Source of the DNA: Halostreptopolyspora alba
GTDB lineage: Bacteria > Actinomycetota > Actinomycetes > Streptosporangiales > Streptosporangiaceae
DNA length: 64,000 bases
Direction: 5' to 3'
NCBI GenBank assembly: GCA_003725585.1
Contig: RJMB01000018.1
Span: 1 to 64,000, forward strand
Each line of letters starts with the position of its first letter. Position 1 is the stretch's first letter. Positions 24,707 through 31,266 of this stretch are shown one piece after another. The translations under genes and the position numbers were made by a program. The notes beneath the pieces are model-generated. The model saw only the letters and a program-made list of their open reading frames with translations. It had not been told where the DNA came from and made no database searches.

Positions 24707-25817
24707 GCCGCTCAATGCGGTTTCTCTGCCGTACAGAACCAGTGCGGTTGGCCAGCAGCCTGGCCTTCCGCAACTGGTCTGTCGCGTCTCCGTGTTCATC
24801 GCGCCACATGTGCGCCTGGGCAAGATCAGTCCGCAACCCCGCCTCGGCACGCGTGAAGGTGGAATCCATGGATTCCAGAGCCTCATAGAGTTCGTCAATC
24901 GCTCCTGCGTCGCCGATTAGCGCGAGGGAGTGTCCTTTCCAGCGTTTCAAGTGCTCTTCTGTCAAGAAGATACTGAGCATGTCCGGGTCCCTTAGCAACC
25001 CGTCATCTGGCATGTGCAGCTCGGCGGATTCGAGCGTGGATCGACATGCCGATTCTTCGCCGGAAAGGGCGTGGAATTCAGCCTTCGCCGCTAAGAGCCA
25101 GGAAGTGACACGGGGTGGTATCTGGGATTGTGCTATCCGTAGCGCTTCGGTCACGAGTTCCACTGAGAGTTCGGGCTTTCCGGCATCGGAGAGCACATAA
25201 GCCTGTTCCCCCATGGCATGAGCCAGATAGGCCGGGCGTTCGGCTTCTCTCGCCGCGCTCTTGGCCTGCTCATAGTGTCTCCACGCGCGGTCAGTCGCTC
25301 CGACGTCGAGGGCTTGCCACGCCGCGAGCGTCGAGGCTCCCGCCAAGGCTTCCGCGATTGGCTCACGCGCGCTCGGGAGAACGGCGAACGTCAAGGCTTC
25401 TGTGAGCGTATTTATATGGGCCGTCATCTGATCGACAAGCTGAGAAGCCCCCATTTGTCGGTCGACCGTACGGAGTAGTTCCGTCTGTTGGTTGAGGGTT
25501 TCGACGACAGAACTCGATACAGAGTGGGCCGACTCAATGCGATCGACTAGTTCGCTATATCCGTCAACGGTGGGAATGCTGACCTCTTGCTCCTCGAAGA
25601 GTTCTTCGTTGGTCATTCCCAGAACCGCACGGAGAATCGCGGTGTAGGGTGGCGCGACACTCCGCTTTCCGTTTTCCCATTCCGAGACGTACACGCGCAG
25701 GCTCGCCGTTCCTGCGATCGAGGTCGCCTTGGCGCGCGCGTAGCGCTCGATCTCGTGGATAAGCCGGTTCTGAGACCAGCCACGCGCTGATCGTGCCTTA
25801 CGAATCTGCTCTGACAT
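24690..25817 (-). CDS. XRE-family transcriptional regulator with helical repeat domain
   Basis: A 375-residue protein. Residues about 1-75 form a Cro/CI-type helix-turn-helix ([36 protein letters not shown]). The rest is all-helical with TPR-like features ([26 protein letters not shown]-type helices), the usual build of streptomycete regulators that read a peptide or small-molecule signal. ATG 25817 fits the family start MSEQIRKAR. It is divergent from the 26059 operon and shares the 240-base control region with it, so it probably regulates element excision or maintenance. The exact target is not visible. Confidence 0.8.
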   Translation of the reverse strand: MSEQIRKARSARGWSQNRLIHEIERYARAKATSIAGTASLRVYVSEWENGKRSVAPPYTAILRAVLGMTNEELFEEQEVSIPTVDGYSELVDRIESAHSVSSSVVETLNQQTELLRTVDRQMGASQLVDQMTAHINTLTEALTFAVLPSAREPIAEALAGASTLAAWQALDVGATDRAWRHYEQAKSAAREAERPAYLAHAMGEQAYVLSDAGKPELSVELVTEALRIAQSQIPPRVTSWLLAAKAEFHALSGEESACRSTLESAELHMPDDGLLRDPDMLSIFLTEEHLKRWKGHSLALIGDAGAIDELYEALESMDSTFTRAEAGLRTDLAQAHMWRDEHGDATDQLRKARLLANRTGSVRQRNRIERLTGQA

Positions 25818-25981
25818 GCTCCCGTCCCTTCAAGGGCAACTATGCGGCCCGACAGGAGGGCTGGCCAAACGCGCAGGCCAATAGGGGTTAACAGGCCTGA
25901 GTTAACGACTGTTGGCTTCCGATGCGCCGTCCGCACCGGACATCTTGGGTCCATGACAGTCCATCGGACGCCACAACAGTC

Positions 25982-26024
25982 TTGACACTGGTGCGCACCA
26001 CTTGCTTTACTGGTGCGCACCAGT
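25982..26024 (+). promoter_or_regulatory. promoter with two embedded repressor operators
   Basis: TTGACA (25982-25987), an 18-base spacer and TTTACT (26006-26011) make a promoter for the operon beginning at 26059. ACTGGTGCGCACCA at 25987-26000 fills the spacer, and the full palindrome ACTGGTGCGCACCAGT at 26009-26024 covers the -10 edge and start site, with centres 22-23 bases apart. Binding by the GntR-Nudix protein would block transcription. Confidence 0.7.
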
Positions 26025-26058
26025 CAGGAAATGGCCAGCGATCGAAGGAGCCTTTGCG

Positions 26059-26436
26059 ATGACCGAGTTGTACATGCGTCCCCGTCGTGGTGAGCGCTTG
26101 GAGGAGGACATGGCGTCGATGTCGGTGGAGGACCTCAAGAGCGTGTTGCGGGATGTGAGTGCGGAGCTGGATCACGCGCTGACCACGTTCTTGCCGGCCG
26201 GGGCGCGGCTCGCCGATGCCAACGAGATCGAGATCCCCGACGGCGAGCCCATGTATGTCGCCTCCGAGATGGGCGAGCGTGAGGGGGCGCCCGACGAGGA
26301 GCGGGCTGTTTATCAGCGTGCCGTGGAACTCACCGGGCCGGCCTCGACGCGTTCGTCCGCCGCTGGGCAGGCGTGGGGGGCCAGCGACCCTTTCGGGGAG
26401 CCCTTCGTCGTGTACCACTGGGCTCACGAAGCCTGA
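26059..26436 (+). CDS. hypothetical acidic protein of the element
   Basis: A 125-residue, acidic, soluble protein starting MTELYMRPRRGERLEEDM, with a helix-rich middle (VEDLKSVLRDVSAELDHAL) and a C-terminal FVVYHWAHEA. GAAGGAG eight bases before ATG 26059 decides the start. It is the first gene after the operator-controlled promoter. I do not recognise a family; position suggests an accessory function in replication or maintenance of the element. Confidence 0.65.
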   Translation: MTELYMRPRRGERLEEDMASMSVEDLKSVLRDVSAELDHALTTFLPAGARLADANEIEIPDGEPMYVASEMGEREGAPDEERAVYQRAVELTGPASTRSSAAGQAWGASDPFGEPFVVYHWAHEA

Positions 26437-26536
26437 ATCCGCCCCCGGCACAGCGCCCCATTCCGCCAAGAACCGTCGCTGTGCCGGGGTTGCCGGCCCT
26501 CACTCGAACCATGAGTCCAAGAAAGGACGTGTCCCC

Positions 26537-26614
26537 ATGATGCACCACAGCGACGTTGACGCGCTGAGTGCCGAACTTGGTGGGCGTGGCGCCCCCGCGA
26601 GGGGGGATCTCTGA
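26537..26614 (+). CDS. 25-residue small protein
   Basis: A frame starting MMHHSDVDALSAELGGRG with AAAGGACG about nine bases upstream. Its TGA overlaps the ATG of the next gene (TGATG), so it may be a real small protein or a leader that couples translation. Function unknown. Confidence 0.4.
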   Translation: MMHHSDVDALSAELGGRGAPARGDL

Positions 26615-26859
26615 TGATCCTCATCGAGGGCCGTGCCTTTTCCCTTCTCGCATGCCAGGCCCGGCGCGTCCACCACGCCCCCGAGGTGTCCACGGAGCTG
26701 GCCCAAGCCGCCACGCGCGTGGCTGGGCTGGTGGCCTGCGGCGCGCTCCCGGTGGGGGTGGCTCAGCGAACGTTGGTCGCCGTCGCGCGTGGGCGTGGCA
26801 TGCCCGCCCACCAGGCGCGCGCAATCGTCGGTTCCCGGATCCCCTGCGCTCACAACTAG
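26614..26859 (+). CDS. hypothetical small protein of the element
   Basis: An 81-residue, Ala/Val-rich, basic protein (starts MILIEGRAFSLLACQARRVHH) that is mostly helical without a clear membrane segment. It lies between two genes of the same operon, coupled to the 25-codon frame before it and 12 bases before the DUF3631 gene. Not recognised. Confidence 0.5.
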   Translation: MILIEGRAFSLLACQARRVHHAPEVSTELAQAATRVAGLVACGALPVGVAQRTLVAVARGRGMPAHQARAIVGSRIPCAHN

Positions 26860-26871
26860 GAAGCCGCTGCT

Positions 26872-28281
26872 ATGACCGAACCAACCCCGCCGCTGGATGA
26901 CGTCGAGGCGTTCCTGTGTCGGTTCGTGGCTTTTCCCAGCGAGTCCGCCGCGATCGCGACCGCGCTATGGGCTGCCCACACCCACCTGTTGGACTGCTTC
27001 GAGTCCACTCCCCGGTTGGCCTTCCTCTCGCCCGAGCCCGGCAGCGGCAAGACTCGGGCCTTGGAGATCCTGGCCACCCTGGTGCCCAGCCCGATGCTGG
27101 CTGTCAATGCCACCACGCCCGCTCTGTTCCGCGCCGTGGCCGATACCCGGCCCACGATCCTCTTCGATGAGATCGACACGATCTTTGGCCCCAAGGCCAA
27201 GGACAACGAGGAGCTGCGCGGCATGCTCAACGCCGGGCACCGCCGCTCCGGCGTCTCCTACCGGTGCGTGGGGGATGGCTCGGAGCAACGGGTGGTGGCC
27301 TTCCCCTCCTATGCCGCGCTGGCCCTGGCTGGGCTCGGAGAACTGCCCGACACCATCCTCACTCGCTCCGTGGTGGTGCGTATGCGCAAGCGCGCCCCCC
27401 ACGAACATGTCGAGCCCTACCGCGAACGGATCCACGAACCCGAAGGCCACCAGCTCCGCGAGGCACTATCCCAGTGGGCCAACGCGACCAGCACCACCCT
27501 GGCCGACACGTTTCCCGACATGCCCGGCGGAGTCCAGGACCGTCCCGCCGACGTGTGGGAACCCCTGCTGATGGTGGCCGACGCCGCAGGCGGCCCCTGG
27601 CCAGAGCGTGCGCGTTCGGCCTGCGTGGAACTCGTCGCGGCCAACCGTGACCCGGCCACGGTGTCTCTGGGTGTGCGCCTACTGGGCGACCTCAGAACCA
27701 TCTTCCGAGGCGAGACCAAGCTCCCCACCAGCACCATCCTGGAACGGCTCCACGCCCTGGAACAGGCTCCCTGGGCCGATCTCGGAGGCAACAAACCTTT
27801 CGATGACCGCGCCCTGGCCCGCATGCTCGGCAAGTACACCACCGCTGAGGGCACAGCCATCAAGTCCCGCACCCTGCGCATGCCCGACGGGAGCACCCCC
27901 AAGGGCTACCACGCCGCCGATTTGGCGGATGCCTGGAGCCGCTACCTCCCCACCGAAGACACCGCCACCGTCGAGCACTCCGCCCCCACACCCCCTTCCA
28001 TGGCTAGCCATGGAAGGGACGGTGTGGCGGCCACCGTGGCGAGTGTGGCGGACGTGGCTCCCCTCTCCGCCACACCTCACACCTCACGTGACCAGGAACG
28101 AAGCCGAGGTGTGGCGGACGTGGCGGACGTGGCGGACCTGTCAGAAGCCGGACGAGCCACCACCGAGCCCATCGAAAGCGGACCGTGCTCTTGGTGCGGC
28201 AACACCTTCACCCGCTACCAGGCCAGCACCCACCCCGACCGCTGCACCCCCTGTGCCGTACAGACCCGCGTTGCCAGCTAG
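26872..28281 (+). CDS. DUF3631 ATPase (element replication/helicase-like protein)
   Basis: A 469-residue P-loop protein: Walker A PEPGSGKTRALE (about residues 48-56), Walker B TILFDEIDTIFG, and arginine-finger region LTRSVVVRMRKR, followed by the DUF3631 helical domain (SRTLRMPDGSTPKGYHAADL). Residues about 384-428 are a low-complexity VAD-repeat linker encoded by the 131-bp repeat. The C-terminus has a CxxC-x(15+)-CxxC zinc ribbon (CSWCGNTF, CTPC). DUF3631 is found in actinomycete integrative elements and phages, often with primase-polymerase functions, so a role in element DNA replication is inferred. It is the main gene of the central operon. Confidence 0.8.
   Translation: MTEPTPPLDDVEAFLCRFVAFPSESAAIATALWAAHTHLLDCFESTPRLAFLSPEPGSGKTRALEILATLVPSPMLAVNATTPALFRAVADTRPTILFDEIDTIFGPKAKDNEELRGMLNAGHRRSGVSYRCVGDGSEQRVVAFPSYAALALAGLGELPDTILTRSVVVRMRKRAPHEHVEPYRERIHEPEGHQLREALSQWANATSTTLADTFPDMPGGVQDRPADVWEPLLMVADAAGGPWPERARSACVELVAANRDPATVSLGVRLLGDLRTIFRGETKLPTSTILERLHALEQAPWADLGGNKPFDDRALARMLGKYTTAEGTAIKSRTLRMPDGSTPKGYHAADLADAWSRYLPTEDTATVEHSAPTPPSMASHGRDGVAATVASVADVAPLSATPHTSRDQERSRGVADVADVADLSEAGRATTEPIESGPCSWCGNTFTRYQASTHPDRCTPCAVQTRVAS
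28021..28151 (+). repeat. 131-bp repeat inside the DUF3631 gene
   Basis: Inverted partner of 23713-23843 (125/131 identical). It encodes the Val-Ala-Asp-rich linker and contains three tandem GTGGCGGAC units. Just upstream, CCATGGCTAGCCATGG (27999-28014) is a perfect palindrome that shares TGGCTAGCCAT with the repeat-mosaic region. Confidence 0.9.
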
Positions 28282-28298
28282 CGAGAAAGGAACTTCCC

Positions 28299-28511
28299 AT
28301 GCCGCTGTCCCACAACGCCCGCACCGCCGCCACCCTCCTCACCCAAGCGGCCGAACACGAACCCGGAAGCCAGCCCCACACCGCCCTCACCGCCCAAGCC
28401 AACGCCTACGCCGCACTCGCCCAAGCAAGCGCGCTGGAAGCCCTCATCGACCGCACCCAGTCCATCGGCGAACAACTCGCCGAACTCCGTGACGACCTCG
28501 CCCACAAGTAA
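28299..28511 (+). CDS. hypothetical small helical protein of the element
   Basis: A 70-residue, Ala-rich, helical protein (starts MPLSHNARTAATLLTQAAEH, ends ELRDDLAHK) likely to form a coiled coil. GAAAGG nine bases before ATG 28299. It sits between the DUF3631 and excisionase genes in one operon. Family not recognised; small proteins here in related elements are uncharacterised. Confidence 0.55.
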   Translation: MPLSHNARTAATLLTQAAEHEPGSQPHTALTAQANAYAALAQASALEALIDRTQSIGEQLAELRDDLAHK

Positions 28512-28587
28512 CCCCCCACACGCGCGGCCCCGGGCCAGCTACCAACCACCCCCGGGGCCGCCACTCCCCGAAAGGAGCACCACCATC

Positions 28588-28788
28588 ATGCCCCCAACCA
28601 CCCAAAAAGCGCTGTACAAGGTGCCGGAAGCCGCTGCCGTCCTCTCGCTCAGCCGTGCCGAACTCTACGAGCAGATGACGGCCGGCCGCCTGCGCTACGT
28701 CAAAGTCGGTCGCGCCCGGCGCATCCCCGCTCAGGCAATCAGCGAATTCGTCGCGCTCTTGGAGCGCGAGACCGAGGACGCTGCCTGA
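28588..28788 (+). CDS. xis: excisionase (MerR-like helix-turn-helix)
   Basis: A 66-residue protein with the helix-turn-helix of excisionase/MerR type: KVPEAAAVLSLSRAELYEQM then LRYVKVGRARRIP. It should bend DNA at the att arms and steer the integrase to excision. AAAGGAG upstream of ATG 28588 sets the start, and its TGA overlaps the integrase ATG by one base, the usual xis-int coupling of actinomycete elements. Confidence 0.88.
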   Translation: MPPTTQKALYKVPEAAAVLSLSRAELYEQMTAGRLRYVKVGRARRIPAQAISEFVALLERETEDAA

Positions 28789-30083
28789 TGGCCGGGCGTG
28801 GAGTCGGTGAAGGCACCATCTACCGCTACCGCAACGGCTATGCCGCCCAGCTGTGGGTCACCACCCCGGACGGCAAGCGGGCGCGGAAAACGGTGTATGG
28901 CAAGGACCGGGAGACCGTCCACAGCAAACTCGTGAAGCTACAGGCCGAATCGGCGAAGCGGCCGATCGCGACGTCGGTTCCGAGCCTTGAGAACTATCTG
29001 GACTATTGGATGAGAGAAGTCGTCATCGAACCCGACTACTCCCCGGTCACCGTCGCGACCTACGGTCAGTTCGTCCGCTACTACCTCGTGCCCTACCTGG
29101 GCAAGAAGAAGCTCGACAAGCTGAACGCGAAGAACCTGCGCGAATGGGTGAACACGCTTCGGCGCACGTGCCAGTGCTGCGCTCAGGGCAAGGACGCCGC
29201 GCGCAAGCCCGGCAAGCGCAAGTGCTGCGCAGCAGGGGACTGCTGCCAGGAACTCACCAGCGAGAGCAACATCTACGAGGCGAAGAAGGTCCTACGGAGC
29301 GCGCTCAGCAATGCCATGCGCGAGGAACTCGTCTCCCGCAACGCTGCCGAGCTGCTGAAGCTCTCCAAGCCACGGACGCGCAAGGCCAAGCCCTGGACCC
29401 TGGCCGAGGTACACCGGTTCCTCGCGTCCGCGCGGGCTGACGACGACCCGCTGTACGCCGCCTACGTGCTGCTGCTCACGCTCGGGTTGCGCAAGGGTGA
29501 GCTGCTGGGGCTGTGGTGGCCCGAGGTCGACCAGGACGCGCGCGAGGTGTCCGTTGAGTGGCAGCTCACCCGCGTGGGCCGCAAGCTGATACGACGTCGC
29601 AAGACCAAGACGGAGGACTCCGACACGTCACTCCCGCTGCCGGAACTGTGCCTGCAGGCGCTCAACGTCCGCGCGGAGCAGCAGGCCAGGCAACGGGCCG
29701 ACGCCACCACGTGGGAGAAGTCCGGGTACGTGTTCACCACCAAGACCGGCCGCCCGGTCGACCCGCGCAGCTTCGCCCGGCTGTTCGACGCTCGGTGCGC
29801 CAAAGCTGGCGTTCGCCGCATCGAGGTGCACACCACGCGGAAGACGTGCGCGACTCTACTGGCCGCCCTCGACGTGCACCCCCGCGTAGCGATGCGAATC
29901 CTTCGGCACAGCCAGATGAAGCTCACCATGGACCTCTACACCGAAGTACATGACAGCTCGACGGTCGCCGCGCTAAAGAAGCTCGGAAGCAGTCTGCACG
30001 GGGACGAGGACGCCCCGGACGGCGACCCGGACGCTCACGAGGAGGATGAGAACGCTCCCGACGACGGGCCAGACGCCGGGTAA
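28788..30083 (+). CDS. int: tyrosine recombinase (integrase)
   Basis: A 431-residue site-specific recombinase. N-terminal arm-binding region, core-binding SAM-like domain (residues about 65-180) with a Cys-rich insertion (CQCCAQGKD ... KCCAAGDCCQEL) typical of pSAM2-type integrases, and catalytic domain (about 200-405) with Arg in LGLRKGELLGL, HTTRK (His-x-x-Arg), the second His in ILRHSQ and nucleophile Tyr in MDLYTEVH. It ends 71 bases from the att repeat in tRNA-Ile, its presumed target. The last 30 residues are an acidic tail. All catalytic residues are present, so it may be active. Confidence 0.95.
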   Translation: MAGRGVGEGTIYRYRNGYAAQLWVTTPDGKRARKTVYGKDRETVHSKLVKLQAESAKRPIATSVPSLENYLDYWMREVVIEPDYSPVTVATYGQFVRYYLVPYLGKKKLDKLNAKNLREWVNTLRRTCQCCAQGKDAARKPGKRKCCAAGDCCQELTSESNIYEAKKVLRSALSNAMREELVSRNAAELLKLSKPRTRKAKPWTLAEVHRFLASARADDDPLYAAYVLLLTLGLRKGELLGLWWPEVDQDAREVSVEWQLTRVGRKLIRRRKTKTEDSDTSLPLPELCLQALNVRAEQQARQRADATTWEKSGYVFTTKTGRPVDPRSFARLFDARCAKAGVRRIEVHTTRKTCATLLAALDVHPRVAMRILRHSQMKLTMDLYTEVHDSSTVAALKKLGSSLHGDEDAPDGDPDAHEEDENAPDDGPDAG

Positions 30084-30085
30084 TT

Positions 30086-30105
30086 GCAGTACTTTTCAGC
30101 AGTAC
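30086..30105. promoter_or_regulatory. possible integrase/excisionase arm site, right
   Basis: GCAGTACTTTTCAGCAGTAC, the counterpart of 21125-21144, begins two bases after the integrase stop codon and ends about 50 bases before the att repeat. Confidence 0.4.
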
Positions 30106-30116
30106 GGGCAATAAAG

Positions 30117-30146
30117 AAGGCCACTCACCGGTTGGTGGGTGGCCTT
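30117..30146 (+). terminator. terminator of the integrase operon
   Basis: AAGGCCACTCACC pairs with GGTGGGTGGCCTT (one mismatch) around GGTT, followed by TT. It ends just before the att repeat and prevents read-through into the antisense of tRNA-Ile. Confidence 0.75.
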
Positions 30147-30154
30147 TGACCTGG

Positions 30155-30197
30155 GTGGGCGTACGTGGACTTGAACCACGGACCTCATCCTTATCAG
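30155..30197 (-). repeat. attachment site within tRNA-Ile (43-bp direct repeat)
   Basis: Identical to 20985-21027. It makes up the 3' half of the intact tRNA-Ile gene, from the anticodon loop through the acceptor arm plus one flanking base. Confidence 0.93.
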
Positions 30198-30229
30198 GGA
30201 TGCGCTCTAACCGTCTGAGCTATACGCCC
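30156..30229 (-). tRNA. tRNA-Ile (anticodon GAT)
   Basis: The 74-base cloverleaf reads from GGGCGTATAGCTCAGACGG through the anticodon loop CTGATAA (GAT at 30195-30193) to TTCAAGTCC and acceptor ACGCCCA; acceptor strands GGGCGTA/TACGCCC pair perfectly, and CCA is not encoded. It is the insertion site of the element, whose integration restored the 3' half. It lies 148 bases past the end of the DUF3566 gene, its usual place near gyrA in actinomycetes. Confidence 0.96.
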
Positions 30230-30377
30230 TCGTTCCGGGGGAACTCTACCGTATGCGGCGGTCTGGGGCGAACCAGGTGACCGTGGCGGTCCAACTGCGC
30301 GAACGCCCCTTCGCCACTTCCAGTATAGCCGCTCCCGGTGAAGGGTCGGGCCTGGCTCGGGGCCGGGCCCGGTGAGA

Positions 30378-31070
30378 TCACTCGGACTCGTTGAGAGTCA
30401 CATCGATACCGCCCACCAGGTCGGCCGTGAGGTTGTAGAGCATCGAGCCAACCGTGGCCAGCGCGGTGATCACGATGATGTTCAGCGCTCCCACGACACC
30501 CGTGTACCCCAGCACCCGGGCCGGAGAGAACCAGGTCTCCGGGTTGACCCGGATATCGTCGTCCTCTCCTTCCGTGAGGGAGGCGATGAGCTCGATGGTC
30601 GCGTCGAAAACCCCCAGCCACGACAGGATCGTGTAGATCACCGCGACCGCGACGAACAGCACGATGAAGCAGACGAGTGAGACGACGAAGCTGAACCTCA
30701 TCACCGTCCACGGCTCCACACGGCTCACGGTCAGGTGCGCCTTGCGGGTGGCCTGGGTCGCCGTGGCCGCGGCCGGCTCCTCCTGCGGCGACTGTGGTGC
30801 CGTCATCCTCGGCACTCCCCCCTGGTGGACTTCCGCGTCGTCCGGGACCTCGGCTTCACCACCGGGACTGTCGTCCGGTGGCCCACCGCTCTCAGCCGCC
30901 GCGGCATCGGGCTCCGAGGCTGAAGACTCGGACTCCGAGTCAGGAGGCTCCGAGGCGGAGGGTTCAGTGTCGGTGGCGCCGGTGGCCACGTCCTCCGTGT
31001 CCTTTCCGGTTTCGTCGTCGGTCAAAGCGGGTTCCTGGGGAGCGGACTCCCCTGGCTTACTGTCAGACAT
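30378..31070 (-). CDS. DUF3566 transmembrane protein
   Basis: A 230-residue protein: residues about 1-110 are a disordered, very acidic Ser/Glu/Pro tail, then a beta-like HLTVSRVEPWTVMRFSFVVSL motif and two membrane helices (about 135-160 and 195-220), the conserved DUF3566 domain found downstream of gyrA in most actinomycetes (Mycobacterium Rv0007 type). Role unknown; synteny suggests a link to cell envelope or division. ATG 31070 gives a clean start MSDSKPGES; an upstream in-frame start at 31145 is less likely. Confidence 0.85.
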   Translation of the reverse strand: MSDSKPGESAPQEPALTDDETGKDTEDVATGATDTEPSASEPPDSESESSASEPDAAAAESGGPPDDSPGGEAEVPDDAEVHQGGVPRMTAPQSPQEEPAAATATQATRKAHLTVSRVEPWTVMRFSFVVSLVCFIVLFVAVAVIYTILSWLGVFDATIELIASLTEGEDDDIRVNPETWFSPARVLGYTGVVGALNIIVITALATVGSMLYNLTADLVGGIDVTLNESE

Positions 31071-31266
31071 AGTTACGCTACCGCTGAACTCTCCACTGCT
31101 GAGTGAAAACCGGACCATGGGGGGACAGCGTGTCCACTGGAGCACGCGTGTCGGGGAGAAGTGGAACCAAGCCTACGGACCTCACAAACCGCTCGGACCA
31201 CGGCACGCGGGGCAGGGCCAACCACGACGAAGCCGGGTGCCCTGCCCTAGCGGTGCTTCGGACACC

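Larger units (their letters stand above)
20985..30197 (+). mobile_element. tRNA-Ile-integrated element, AICE-like but without transfer genes
   Basis: The segment is bounded by the 43-bp direct repeats 20985-21027 and 30155-30197 and carries, toward the intact tRNA, an excisionase and tyrosine integrase in the standard actinomycete arrangement. It also carries a DUF3631 ATPase (replication/helicase-like role), two regulators, and small proteins. One unit (element plus one repeat) is about 9.17 kb. No TraB/FtsK-type DNA pump, relaxase, or obvious Rep initiator is present, so it may be a mobilisable satellite or a decayed AICE. The left 2.8 kb is non-coding and repeat-rich. Confidence 0.85.
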
